DNA of 64,000 bases. Origin: Streptomyces sp. NBC_01717 (GTDB lineage: Bacteria; Actinomycetota; Actinomycetes; Streptomycetales; Streptomycetaceae). The position numbers were made by a program, and so were the translations under genes. Below are positions 29,006 through 38,730 of this stretch, piece by piece. Position 1 is the stretch's first letter; each line of letters opens with the position of its first letter. The notes beneath the pieces were generated by a model, which ran no database searches, was not told the origin of the DNA, and saw only the letters and a list, made by a program, of their open reading frames with translations. The stretch spans positions 9,270,095 through 9,334,094 of the forward strand of contig NZ_CP109178.1 in assembly GCF_036248255.1 (NCBI RefSeq), written 5' to 3'.

Positions 29006-29472
29006 AACGTCCGGGTGTCGCCGCGGACCACGGCGTGATCGCGCCGCCCGCGCCGTGGCCGCGGTCGTACCGTGCCCGGGAGACGGCGTTCGTACCCCCG
29101 GTCAGGGACCGCAGGAGGGTGTGGCCACCTGTTCGGCGGCAGGCCAGTGTCCCGCAGGCATCAGCGCGGCTCAAGCCTGGGTGACCAGCCACCCGCGCAC
29201 GATGGAGGCCCCAGGGCGCTGAACTGCCGCGTTGTGCAGGGACGGTTGGCCGCCGTGTGAGGAGCGTTGACAATCTCATGACCTCTGGTAAGTCTGTGAT
29301 GCTGCATGCGCAAAACATCAACTGAATCTCTCAAAATACGTCGCACGCTCACGCGATCTCTCCCGGCGACTGAATTGAGTCGCCCGCGCGACGCTCTCCC
29401 GCTCCTCCCGCAGCGGTGTGCCGACATGGCGCACCGTCGGCAACCCCCAGCCCCCGTGGAACAGAGGACGCC

Positions 29473-32457
29473 ATGAGATGGAAGCAACACGGCCGACAGC
29501 TGATCACCGCCGCACTCAGCGCCGGACTGATAGCGGTCGGGCTCCTGCCCGTCACTGCCGGCGCAGCCACCGCACAGCCCTTGGCCGAGGCGGCTAACCT
29601 CGCGCTAAGTAAGCCGATCGAGGCGTCCTCGTCGACGCAGAACTACTTCGCCACGAACGCCAACGACAACAGCACGAGCACCTATTGGGAGTCGAGCGGC
29701 CATCCGTCGACGCTGACGGTGAAACTCGGCGCCAATGCCGATCTGGAGTCGATCGTGGTCAAGCTCAATCCCGACGCGATCTGGTCGACGCGCACGCAGA
29801 GCATCGAAGTGCTCGGGCGTGAGCAGTCCGCCGACAACTTCACTTCGCTGAAGGCTCGGGCGGACTACACGTTCAACCCCTCGGGTAACCAGAACACCGT
29901 GACGATCCCGGTCACCGGCCGCTACGCCGACGTACAGCTGAAGATCTTCAGCAACAGCTCCGGGTACGGCGGCCAGGTCGCGGAGTTCCAGGTCATGGGC
30001 ACCGCGGCACCCAACCCTGACCTGACCCTCGCCGACCTCTCCTGGGATCCCCCACAGCCCACCGAGAGCGACGAGATCAGGATGAACGCCATCGTCAGCA
30101 ACATCGGTTCGGCGGCCGCGGCCGCGACGACCGTGAACGTCAGCCTGGACGGAACGGTCGCGGGCAGCGCCCCGGTGCCCGCGCTCGGCGCCAGCGAGTC
30201 GGCGACCGTGCCGGTCACCATCGGCAAGCGGGCGCAGGGCAGGTACACCGTCTCTGCGGTGGTCGACCCGACGGACACGATCTCCGAGCAGGACAACAGC
30301 AACAACAGTCGCACCGCAGACGCGGAGCTGACCGTCGGCCAGAGCCCGGGCCCCGACCTGGAAGTCACCGGTATCACCTCCAACCCGGCCAACCCTGCCG
30401 TCGGGTCGAACGTCACGTTCACGGTGAGGGTCCACAACCGCGGCACCAGCACGGTGGGCGCCGGTTCGGTCACACGCCTGACGGTAGGCAGCACCACCTT
30501 GAGCGGCACCGCTCCCGCGGTCCCCGCCACCGAGACAGCCACCGTCGACATCAGCGGCAGCTGGACCGCGACCAGCGGCGGGGCGACGCTCACCGCGACC
30601 GCCGACGCCGCCGACGTCGTGGACGAGACGAACGAGGACAACAACGTGTTCGCACGCTCCATCGTGGTCGGGCGCGGGGCGGCCGTGCCGTATGTCGAGT
30701 ACGAGGCGGAGGACGCCAAGTACGAGGGCACGCTTCTCGAAGCCGACCCCGAGCGCACCTTCGGGCACACCAACTTCTCCACGGAGTCCTCGGGCCGCAA
30801 GTCAGTACGGCTCAACTCCACGGGCCAGTACGTGGAGGTCATCTCGACCAGCGCGTCCAACTCGATCGTCGTACGCAACTCTATCCCGGACGCGGCGGGC
30901 GGCGGCGGCAGGGAGGCCACCCTCAGTCTCTACGCGAATGGCACCTTCGTACAGAAAGTGACCCTGTCCTCCAAGCACAGCTGGTTGTACGGCAACACCG
31001 ACGCTCCGGAGGGGCTGACCAACACCCCCGGCGGCGACGCACGGCGGCTCTTCGACGAGTCGCACGCGCTCCTTGCGCAGACGTACCCGGAGGGCACCAA
31101 GTTCCGGCTCCAGCGCGACGCCGGTGACGACGCCGCGTACTACATCGTCGATCTGATCGATCTGGAGCAGGTGGCACCGGCGGCGAGTAAACCGGCCGCG
31201 TGCACCTCGATCACCGAGTACGGCGCGATCCCGAACGACGGGATCGACGACGCCGGTGCCATCCAGCGGGCCGTGACCGCCGACCAGAACGGCACCATCG
31301 AGTGCGTGTGGATCCCAGCCGGACAGTGGCGGCAGGAGCAGAAGATCCTCACCGACGACCCGGAGGACCGGGGTCAGTTCAACCAGGTGGGCATCAGGGA
31401 CGTCACGATCCGCGGCGCGGGCATGTGGCACTCCCAGCTGTACACGCTGACCCCACCGCACGAGGCGGGCGGCATCAACCACCCGCACGAGGGCAACTTC
31501 GGCTTCGATATCGACCACAACACCAAGATCTCCGACATCGCCATCTTCGGCTCGGGCACCATCCGCGGCGGCGACGGCAACCAGGAGGGCGGGGTCGGTC
31601 TCAACGGCCGGTTCGGAAAGGACACCAAGATCACGAATGTGTGGATCGAGCACGCCAACGTGGCCGCGTGGGTCGGCCGCGACTACGACAACATCCCGGC
31701 CCTGTGGGGCCCGGGCGACGGCGTGGAGTTCAGCGGCATGCGGATCCGCAACACCTACGCGGACGGCGTGAACTTCACCAACGGGACTCGCAATTCCGTG
31801 GTGTTCAACTCGTCGTTCCGCAACACCGGTGACGATGCGCTTGCGGTCTGGGCGAACAAGTACGTGAGGGACCAGTCGGTGGACATCGGTCACGACAACG
31901 TCTTCCGCAACAACACGGTCCAGCTGCCGTGGCGCGCCAACGGCATCGCGGTGTACGGCGGATACGGCAACAAGATCGAGAACAACCTGGTCTACGACAC
32001 CATGAACTATCCCGGCATCATGCTCGCCACGGACCACGACCCGCTGCCCTTCTCCGGACAGACGCTGATCGCGAACAACGGCCTGTACCGCACGGGTGGG
32101 GCGTTCTGGGGAGAGGCACAAGAGTTCGGCGCCATCACCCTGTTCGCGTCGGGCCTGAACATCCCCGGCGTCACAATCCGCGACACCGACATCCACGACT
32201 CGACGTACGACGGCATCCAGTTCAAGTCGGGCGGGGGTGCCACACCGGACGTGAAGATCAATGATGTGAGGATCTCCAAGTCCAACAACGGCGCGGGCAT
32301 CCGCGCCCACGGCGGAGCCCGCGGCAGCGCGACGCTCTCGAACGTGACGATCACCGACTCGACCGACGGCAGCATCCTAGTCGAGCCCGGCTCACAGTTC
32401 GTGATCAACGACGGGGCGACAACGCAGTCTTCCACCACCCGACGGGGCGGCGACTGA
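29473..32457 (+). CDS. Secreted GH87-like beta-helix glycanase with discoidin and CARDB domains
   Basis: Exported multidomain protein of 994 residues. ATG 29473 (MRWKQHGRQLITAALSAG) follows GAGGAC and gives a clear signal peptide (about 1-38). Domains in order: F5/8-type C (discoidin/CBM32-like) at about 40-178 beginning NLALSKPIEASS; two CARDB-like beta domains at about 184-282 and 294-398; a CBM6/35-like module from about 405 (YVEYEAEDAKYEG); and a right-handed parallel beta-helix from about 577 (ITEYGAIPNDGIDDAGAIQ) to near the end. Asp764 (YADGVNF) with Asp787-Asp788 (NTGDDALA) fit the catalytic Asp cluster described for GH87 alpha-1,3-glucanases. The likely role is hydrolysis of alpha-1,3-glucan or a related polysaccharide outside the cell. 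The family assignment is from memory of motifs. Confidence 0.82.
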   Translation: MRWKQHGRQLITAALSAGLIAVGLLPVTAGAATAQPLAEAANLALSKPIEASSSTQNYFATNANDNSTSTYWESSGHPSTLTVKLGANADLESIVVKLNPDAIWSTRTQSIEVLGREQSADNFTSLKARADYTFNPSGNQNTVTIPVTGRYADVQLKIFSNSSGYGGQVAEFQVMGTAAPNPDLTLADLSWDPPQPTESDEIRMNAIVSNIGSAAAAATTVNVSLDGTVAGSAPVPALGASESATVPVTIGKRAQGRYTVSAVVDPTDTISEQDNSNNSRTADAELTVGQSPGPDLEVTGITSNPANPAVGSNVTFTVRVHNRGTSTVGAGSVTRLTVGSTTLSGTAPAVPATETATVDISGSWTATSGGATLTATADAADVVDETNEDNNVFARSIVVGRGAAVPYVEYEAEDAKYEGTLLEADPERTFGHTNFSTESSGRKSVRLNSTGQYVEVISTSASNSIVVRNSIPDAAGGGGREATLSLYANGTFVQKVTLSSKHSWLYGNTDAPEGLTNTPGGDARRLFDESHALLAQTYPEGTKFRLQRDAGDDAAYYIVDLIDLEQVAPAASKPAACTSITEYGAIPNDGIDDAGAIQRAVTADQNGTIECVWIPAGQWRQEQKILTDDPEDRGQFNQVGIRDVTIRGAGMWHSQLYTLTPPHEAGGINHPHEGNFGFDIDHNTKISDIAIFGSGTIRGGDGNQEGGVGLNGRFGKDTKITNVWIEHANVAAWVGRDYDNIPALWGPGDGVEFSGMRIRNTYADGVNFTNGTRNSVVFNSSFRNTGDDALAVWANKYVRDQSVDIGHDNVFRNNTVQLPWRANGIAVYGGYGNKIENNLVYDTMNYPGIMLATDHDPLPFSGQTLIANNGLYRTGGAFWGEAQEFGAITLFASGLNIPGVTIRDTDIHDSTYDGIQFKSGGGATPDVKINDVRISKSNNGAGIRAHGGARGSATLSNVTITDSTDGSILVEPGSQFVINDGATTQSSTTRRGGD

Positions 32458-32920
32458 CGGCCCCTGGGTTCCACCGGCACGCCGCCCGGTCCCCTCTCCG
32501 CGGGTCCGGGCGGCAACGCGCCGCAGAGAAGCATCGACGCACAACGGACTGAAACGACGACGTGTTCGGTGACGGGTTGGGCCGGCCCGAGGGCCCTGTC
32601 ATTCCGGGGTCCTCGGGGCTGCCCGAATGGCACAGCAGCCCCGACTCCCACTGCGGCCGGAAGAGGGAACCTGCCGACGCCAGCGCTGCCGCACACAGGC
32701 CGGACGCGACGCGCGAGGACGTCTCCGCGACCTTAGGTCGTTCTACGAGGGTTTCCTGGACCGACCCGAGGACCTATTGGATGCGGAGGCCGACCTGGGA
32801 TGTCGCGACCAATCGCGGCCTTCGACCTGGCCCGCCAACGTCTGGGCCGGCAATGGGGGCCTTTCCCCGCGATCGTGGACACGCTGATCATCGTGAAGAT
32901 CCATAGGACAGGAGTTCCTG
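32458..32920. other. Intergenic gap after the GH87-like gene
   Basis: About 460 bp with no recognisable gene. Arg/Pro-rich open frames on both strands match nothing known to me. No clear perfect terminator stem was found after 32457. Confidence 0.35.
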
Positions 32921-32985
32921 TTGGGGACGTCGAAGTACTCACCTGAGTTTCGGGCTGATGCCGTCGCGCTGTTCGGCGGTCGCAC
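32921..32985 (+). pseudogene. IS3-family OrfA N-terminal fragment
   Basis: The sequence reads LGTSKYSPEFRADAVALFGG, the typical first residues of IS3-family OrfA, preceded by an AGGAG ribosome site. It ends within about 20 residues, where the ddaH-like pseudogene begins. Confidence 0.55.
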
Positions 32986-32989
32986 GAGG

Positions 32990-33376
32990 AGGCCGGTGAG
33001 CTGTTCGGGCACGAGGTGGTCGGGCTGACTCTGGTCAATCCCCGCTTCTACCACGTGGACACCGCGCTCGCCGTCCTCGACGACGACGAGATCATGTACT
33101 ACCCGGCGGCCTTCTCCGCCGGCAGCCGGGCCCGTCTCGCGGAGCTCTACCCCGACGCGGTGCTCGCCACGGACCACGACGCCGAGGTGTTCGGCCTCAA
33201 CGCGGTCTCCGACGGCGGGAACGTGGTCATGGCCGAGCAGGCCACCGGACTCGCCGCCCAGCTGCGGGAGAGGGGGGTACGTGCCCGTCGGCGTGGAGCT
33301 CTCCGAACTCCTGAAGTCCGGCGGCAGCGCCAAGTGCTGCACGCTCGAACTCCGGGCCGCGGACGCCGCGTCATGA
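32990..33376 (+). pseudogene. Dimethylargininase (DDAH)-like, 3' part, frameshifted
   Basis: The frame reads ELFGHEVVGLTLVNPRFYHV and runs through DTALAVLDDDEIMYYPAAFS and VFGLNAVSDGGNVVM to about 33275. A run of six G near there shifts the frame, and the next frame gives GYVPVGVELSELLKSGGSAK then CCTLELR with the catalytic Cys, ending TGA 33374. DDAH hydrolyses methylated arginines to citrulline and methylamines. The N-terminal half is missing, apparently removed by the IS3 fragment, so the gene is dead. Confidence 0.72.
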
Positions 33377-33424
33377 TCATCTACGACGGCCGGTGCTACT
33401 CCCCGGTCTCCCGTTCTGTGGATC

Positions 33425-33605
33425 TCAGAGCTCCTGATCAAGCATCTTGCTCACGGGCCTCAAGCCGGAGGCCTGGTAGAAGGCACGGGCCCCCTCGGTG
33501 AAGTCCCCTCGGTCGCCAGGCGTCGGAAGCCGGCGGCCCGTCCGACTTCGCGCACCGCATCCAGCAGGGCCGAGTCGACGCCGCTTCGCGAGGCAGGTGA
33601 TCTGC
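33425..33605 (-). pseudogene. GNAT acetyltransferase C-terminal fragment
   Basis: On the minus strand, SALLDAVREVGRAAGFRRLA in one frame is followed in another by GDFTEGARAFYQASGLRPVS and a stop at 33425. This is the end of a GNAT-type N-acetyltransferase (ARAFYxxxGFRPV motif). Frameshifted and truncated. The next 160 bp to 33768 hold nothing recognisable. Confidence 0.5.
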
Positions 33606-33768
33606 CCACGGCGCTGAGCGGTGCACGGCGCGGACCCCTGGGGGCATGTCCCCGGGGTCGCGGGCGGGGCGGCCCCGGCGTGTGCCGGGACCGCGTGGCC
33701 GGGGAGAGCGTACGGCGGAGCGGAGGGCTCGGCGCGGTGGCGCCGGGCTCCGCGGGCCGTGGGGCCGG

Positions 33769-35738
33769 TCAGGTGCTGAAGATCTGCATCCCCGAGCACT
33801 GGCCGGCGGGCCAGCCGGTGTTGGCGGTGAAGTTCAGCCGCACGTAGCGGGTGGTGACCGAGGTGGGCAGGGTGAGGGTCGCGGTGTTGCCCGTCGCCGG
33901 GTCGAAGGTGCAGTTGGCCGAGGGCAGCAGGGTGGTGAAGGTGCCGACTTCGGTGCCGCCCAGCACCGTCAGGGTCTGGGTGCGGGTGCCCCAGGCTGTG
34001 GACGGCGGCAGGTTCAGGACCAGCCGGCGGATGCCGGTGGGGGCCTGGAGGTCCACCTGGAGCCACTGCGGGAAGGCGTTGTTCGCGCTCTCCCAGTAGC
34101 TGTTGGGGTCGCCGTCGGTGGCGTTTCCCGACCCGTGGACCTGGGTGTGGCTGCTCTCCGACGTGGGCTTGTGCAGCGCCAGATCGGTGGTGCCTGAGCC
34201 GGCGTCGGTGGTGACGGAGACCTGGTTCGAGGGCTGGGAGAGGTTCCCGGCCGCGTCGGTCGTCACCACCTCGAAGGTGTAGGCGGTGGACGGGCTCAGG
34301 TCCGTGACGGTGAAGGAGGTCCCGGTGGTGGTCCCGGCCTGGCTGCTGGTGGAGCCGCTGACCCGCATGATCCGGTATCCGGTGACCCCGACGTTGTCGC
34401 CGGCGGCGTTCCAGGCCAGCGCGACCGTGGTGTCGCTGTGGCCGGTGACCTGCAGCGACCCGGGCGCGGAGGGCGGGGTGATGTCGCCGCCGCCGGCCAC
34501 CGGCGGGGTGGGCCGGATCGCGGTCAGGGCGATCTGGCCCTTGAGCATCCGGCCGCCGTCGCCGGTCAGCCGCAGGTAGTAGTCGGAGGAGCAGAAGGTG
34601 CCGTCCTCGTCGAGGGCGAGGAACCCGGAGTCGGTGGGCACCGAGGCCTGTGTCTCGGCGGTCTTGGCGATCTGGTTGCCCTCGTTGTACTCGTCGAACA
34701 TCGAGATGTAGATGCCCTGCACCCCGGCCCGGCACATGTTGTAGAACTGCCGCCACATGAAGTCGCCGTGCGCCCGCTGTCGGCCCGAGACGTCGCCGGG
34801 CAGCACGCACGGCTGGTAGTCCATGCCGTGCGCGACGCAGTCCGCCTCGTCGCCGACGGTGTAGGTGTTGTAGGCGTTGTCGGACTCCGCGGCACTGCCG
34901 ATCGCGCCCACCATCCACGGCGAGATCATGTTGAAGGCGTGGTACACGTCCATGTACCCGGTCTTGGTGCCCGCGCCGCCGGTCCGCCACTCGCGCGGCA
35001 CTCCGCCGATGACGTAACAGCCCTGCCCCTTGAACCAGTTGATCACGTCCAGGCAGGCATCGACCGAGAACGGGTGGTTGTCGTCGTTGAAGCCGAAGCC
35101 CCAGATGCACACCACCGGCTTGCCGTTCTGCCGCGCGTATGCCGACGAGGAGGTGTGCGCCGACATCTTGGTGGTCCAGTCCGTCTTGATCTCGGACTGC
35201 ATGTTCCACCAGTTGGAGACGTCGTACATGATGTAGAACTTCACGCCGTGCGACTCGGCGGAGCTGCGGACCTTCGCCGCCATCCCGTCGCGCGTGGGCC
35301 CCTCCTGGCCGCTGGGGTCGAACCGCTGCAGTGCCGCGGTGTCGATGGCGTTCTGCTGCATCCAGGAGAAGTGCAGGTCCACGGTCTGCTGGTCGTACGA
35401 GGAGAACAGCGTGGCCGGCTGGCCGTTGCCCAGGTTCGCGTACGCCGTCGGGTAACCGTGGGTGTACTCGCGCATGTCCGGCCAGCACGTGATGCCGGTG
35501 TTGGACCGGGACGGCGGCTGGCCCCAATTCTGGCTCCAGTGCCACCAGCCGTCGATCGGGGCGCTGTCGCCGATACACGCGAACCAGCCCTGGTAGCCGA
35601 CGGTGACCTTGCCGACCACGTCGCCGGGTGGACTGGCGGCGCCGCCGGCGCCGCCAGCGCGGTCTCTGCGGCCCCGATCCCGCCCGCGGCGGTGGCCGCG
35701 ATCGCGGCCTGCAGGAAGACCCTGCGCGTGACACCCAT
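33769..35738 (-). pseudogene. Secreted GH71/99-like glycosidase with FN3 and discoidin domains, frameshifted after the signal
   Basis: From ATG 35738 the protein begins MGVTRRVFLQAAIAATAAGG, a twin-arginine signal (RRVFLQ) with an ALAA cleavage region. Near 35630-35650 the frame changes. The remaining frame then runs uninterrupted through the catalytic domain (PPGDVVGKVTVGYQGWFACI onward to about 450), an FN3 domain (PPSAPGSLQVTGHSDTTVAL) and a C-terminal F5/8-type C domain (DLALHKPTSESSHTQVHGSG) to TGA 33769. The core resembles the GH71/GH99-like proteins sometimes annotated as xylosidase/arabinosidase. A single small indel would restore about 656 residues, so sequencing error, recent mutation or recoding are all possible. 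The convergent partner at 29473 also carries a discoidin domain. Confidence 0.75.
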
Positions 35739-35763
35739 CTGGACTCCTCCGGTCGGCTGTCAA

Positions 35764-35979
35764 CTACCGCCGCTCCGCGGCTGATTGGCCATCCGTAGCG
35801 ACTGGAAGCCTGGTGCCGGGGAGCGTAACGACACGGTTATGGTTCCGCAATACATCGTGCATCGAACGAAATAATTGACGGGAAATGCGCAAGACGCGAC
35901 CTACGGGGGTCCTGGGAAGTCCAACGGCATGGGGTTGTTTCCGTAACCGGGGCAGCGGCCATAGCGGCGCCGACAACCT
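35764..35979. other. Upstream region of the Tat glycosidase gene
   Basis: About 215 bp without a gene. It should contain the minus-strand promoter of the GH71/99-like gene. The stretch around 35840-35880 is AT-richer than average, but no boxes could be fixed. Confidence 0.3.
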
Positions 35980-36127
35980 GAGCGGGCAGGCCCCACTCGT
36001 GGTGGCACCCACCCACGGCCCGGTGGCCGATCACGGCCGCCGCTACGCCGAACGACTGCGAGCAGCCGGGACGACGCCCGCGCGGGCGGCGATCCTAGAG
36101 TTCCTCGAAGAGCCCCTCACCGCGTGA
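35980..36127 (+). pseudogene. Alpha/beta-hydrolase C-terminal fragment (tentative)
   Basis: The frame reads APLVVAPTHGPVADHGRRYA and then ERLRAAGTTPARAAILEFLE to TGA 36125. PLVV...DxGRRYAERLRAAG is typical of the acid-residue region of lipase/esterase-type hydrolases. Only about 45 residues are seen. Confidence 0.35.
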
Positions 36128-36284
36128 CCGCATCAGGTGCAGGCGACTCGGGAGGCTGCACCGACCTTGGTCTCGGCTGGTGGAGCTGGGAAAACCGAGA
36201 CGGTGGTGTGGGAGGCCTTCGTTGTCCTTCGGTCTCAGTCCTGCGGGGAGACCGGGTGCAGGGGCGGTAGAGCTCGAGACTGCT

Positions 36285-36650
36285 GGGGACGGGGGAGCCG
36301 ACCGCTGCGGTGATGGGGAGGGGTGAGGCGGCGAGCATGAACTCATACCGTCCGTCCTGCGCGCAGGCGGTGGCGAGGGCGTCGAGGTCGAACATCTCGC
36401 CGAACGCCAGACCCATGTGGACTTGGGCGATGAGGTGCAGCGGCTGGAAGGCGTCGATCTCGTTGGGCCGGACCTCCACTCCCCAGGTGTCGGTGATGAT
36501 CGCGGCGATCTCCCGCTGATGCAGCCAGGGGGCGGTGTGCAGGGACAGGCCGGGAGCGGGGCCGCCGGCGTAGTCGCCCCACTGGCCGCGCCGCACGCTC
36601 ATCTGCCCGGTCCGCACCAGCAGCGCGTCGCCGGACTTCACGGTGCTGCC
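36285..36650 (-). pseudogene. Cyclase/kynurenine-formamidase-like fragment
   Basis: On the minus strand the sequence reads VKSGDALLVRTGQM, then WGDYAGGPAPGLSLHTAPWL, DTWGVEVRPNEIDAFQPLHL and YEFMLAASPLPITAAVGSPV. This matches the second half of the PF04199 putative cyclase family. The N-terminal metal-binding part (HxGTHxD) is missing and the frame runs on into unrelated sequence after VGSPV, so the gene is truncated at both ends. Confidence 0.65.
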
Positions 36651-36654
36651 TTGC

Positions 36655-36878
36655 TGGATGAGGGCGTCGCCACGGGCTGCCCGTTGTTCCTGGTGGCGCC
36701 CGAGCCGCTCCAGCAGGTGGCGCGGCTGCTGGCCGCATGGGACGCGATCCGGGCCGAGACCAGCAGGCTGGCGCCCGCTGACGCCCGGCCCGTCGTCGCG
36801 GACATCCTCAGCAAGCGGCAGGCGCTCCCCAGCCAGTGGCTCGCTCTGTTGACCACCCGCCCGGTCGCCGCGGCGTAG
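36655..36878 (+). pseudogene. Unrecognised C-terminal gene fragment
   Basis: The plus strand reads GCPLFLVAPEPLQQVARLLA and continues AWDAIRAETSRLAPADARPV to LLTTRPVAAA and TAG at 36876. Its composition is typical of a real helical protein, and it begins abruptly where the cyclase fragment on the other strand ends. I do not recognise the family. From 36879 to 37268 no gene was identified. Confidence 0.3.
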
Positions 36879-37268
36879 TACGCGGCCCGCCACGGCGTAC
36901 AGGGGGTTGGGTTTGCACGCAGGCGCGGAGCGGTTCACAGCCCTCGAGTCGGCCGAGCTCCAGCGACTGGTGTCGTTTACATCGACCGCGCGCGGCTCGC
37001 CCGGCAGCTCGCTGAGGAGCGGTGCCGACGTCGGCGCCTGGCCGAGTGCCTCGGCCGCATCGGCGGTTCGGCTGGCTCCCAGCGTCTGGGTAAGCCTGCT
37101 GCGGCGTACCCCGGATGGGGGTTGTACCCACAGTTGGCTGAATCGTTGTCTGCACAGGGGGATCCAAAGGTGCACCGGAGGTACTGCCGGAGGTGTGAGC
37201 CCCTCATTTGTGATCTCGAGCGTTTTGCCTGGTCAGCCCTCGTGGGCAAGCCCTTTTTGTACGCCGAC

Positions 37269-38350
37269 ACCTCTAATTCGTTACGGTGTTGTGTACGACA
37301 GCGGTTTCGGCTGGTCGGGAACGTGAGGAGAGCCGTACGGGTTGGGATGGTTGTGAAGCGATCCTTGGCCCGTACGGCTCTCTCGCATCGTATCTGCACG
37401 GGCATCTCGAGGCGTCGACTCGGGGCGCTCATCGCCGAGTTGGCCAGCCCGTGGATGGCGCGGGAAGAGTCCCGGCTGAGCGAACGCCGAGGCCATGAGC
37501 GGCTGCGCGCCGAGGGCGGCGGGCCCAGCCATCAACTGGTCTTCACCGACCGGGTGATCGCGACCCTGGTGATCCTGCGGTTCCAGCTTCCGCACGCCGC
37601 CCTCGCCGTCTTCTACGGCGTGGACCGCTCCACCGTCACGCGGGCCGTCCATGAGATCCGTCCGCTCCTGGCAGCACGGGGCTTCGCGGTCCCCGGCGAG
37701 ACGGGACTGCGTCTGCACACGCTGGCCGATGTCTTCGCCTACGCCACCGCGAAGGGTGTCGAGCTGCGCCTGGACGGCACCGAGGTACGGGTGCGGCGTC
37801 CGAAGGCACACCGCCCCGGCCGGCGTGCGTTCGTGTCCGGCAAGATGCGGCAGAACACCAAGAAGGCCACCGTCATCACCGACGGACAGGGCCGCACTCT
37901 GTGGACCGGCGCGGTCCGGCCGGGCCGTATGCATGATCAGACGGCGGTCAAGACCGAGGGAATCGAGGCCCTCTTCGAGCAATACCCGCAGGTCAAGGCC
38001 AAGGTGGATGCCGGATACCGGGGCCTGGCCAAACGGTTTCCCGACCAGGTCCAGGCGCCGCCGAAGAAGCCCGCCAAGGACGCCTCGGCCCAGGAGATCA
38101 CCGCCTGGCAGGAGGCCCGCAAGAAGCAATCCTCGGAGCGGATATGCGTCGAGCACGCCAACGCAGAGCACAAGCAGTGGAGGCCCCTCCAGCGGTACCT
38201 CGGCCGCCGCGAGTACTACACCGAGACCCATCTGGCCATCGCCGGCCTCGTCTCCGACCGCACCGCAGAGCGGTAATCACCCACCAGCCAACCCGCCAGA
38301 CCAACACGCCCCAACCTCAGTCGCGCACGACACCGTTAGTAATTAGAGGT
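37269..38350 (+). mobile_element. Complete IS5-family insertion sequence (1,082 bp)
   Basis: Terminal inverted repeats of about 31 bp were found by eye. The left end is 37269-37299 and starts ACCTCTAATT. The right end, 38320-38350, read on the minus strand also starts ACCTCTAATT and shares ACGGTGT further in, with about 25 of 31 positions matching. One transposase gene fills the element. No obvious target duplication is visible in the flanks (GAC on the left, TCT on the right), so later recombination at one end is possible. Confidence 0.82.
37347..38276 (+). CDS. IS5-family DDE transposase
   Basis: Transposase of 309 residues from ATG 37347; an upstream in-frame GTG at 37323 could add 8 residues. 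An N-terminal helix-turn-helix lies at about 87-108 (AVFYGVDRSTVTRAVHEIRP). The DDE_Tnp_4-type catalytic core has Asp143 (RLDGTEV), Asp221 (VDAGYRG) and Glu269 (CVEHANAEHK), all present. It ends TAA 38274, 44 bp inside the right inverted repeat. The gene appears intact, so the element may still be mobile. Confidence 0.9.
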   Translation: MVVKRSLARTALSHRICTGISRRRLGALIAELASPWMAREESRLSERRGHERLRAEGGGPSHQLVFTDRVIATLVILRFQLPHAALAVFYGVDRSTVTRAVHEIRPLLAARGFAVPGETGLRLHTLADVFAYATAKGVELRLDGTEVRVRRPKAHRPGRRAFVSGKMRQNTKKATVITDGQGRTLWTGAVRPGRMHDQTAVKTEGIEALFEQYPQVKAKVDAGYRGLAKRFPDQVQAPPKKPAKDASAQEITAWQEARKKQSSERICVEHANAEHKQWRPLQRYLGRREYYTETHLAIAGLVSDRTAER

Positions 38351-38447
38351 TCTGGATCTCTGAGGGGCCCGGGGCGGCGTTGTCCAGCCCAGGGCAGGAC
38401 GTGTGTGGTCCGGTCGGTGCCGTGGTGACCCCTACGACACCTCCGAC

Positions 38448-38502
38448 CGTGCGAGGTCTTTGTAAAGACTGGTGGCGCTGGGTGCCGGCCGGTCCTCGCA
38501 CG
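38448..38502 (+). ncRNA. Candidate bridge RNA stem structure of the IS110 element
   Basis: CGTGCGAGG (38448-38456) pairs perfectly with CCTCGCACG (38494-38502). The enclosed sequence contains a second small hairpin TCTTTGTAAAGA (38457-38468). It lies in the 5' non-coding leader, the position where IS110-group elements encode their bridge RNA. Assignment is by position and structure only. Confidence 0.35.
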
Positions 38503-38730
38503 TTCTGCCCCCGCGGACCCGTCAGGTTCGGGATCCTCGTTGGATGAGCTGCCGCACGGTGACGCGTTTCTCCTCACGAGCTTCGAGCTCTGGACACGGC
38601 GTGCGCCCGTGCGGCCTTGCGGCGCCGCGCACGGCTGATGAGGTGGCGGGCCTTGGAGCCCTGGAATTAGTGCGCCGTGCGGCCCCGCGTGCTCGTCTTC
38701 GAGAACGGCACCGGAGAAGGGGCGGGATCC

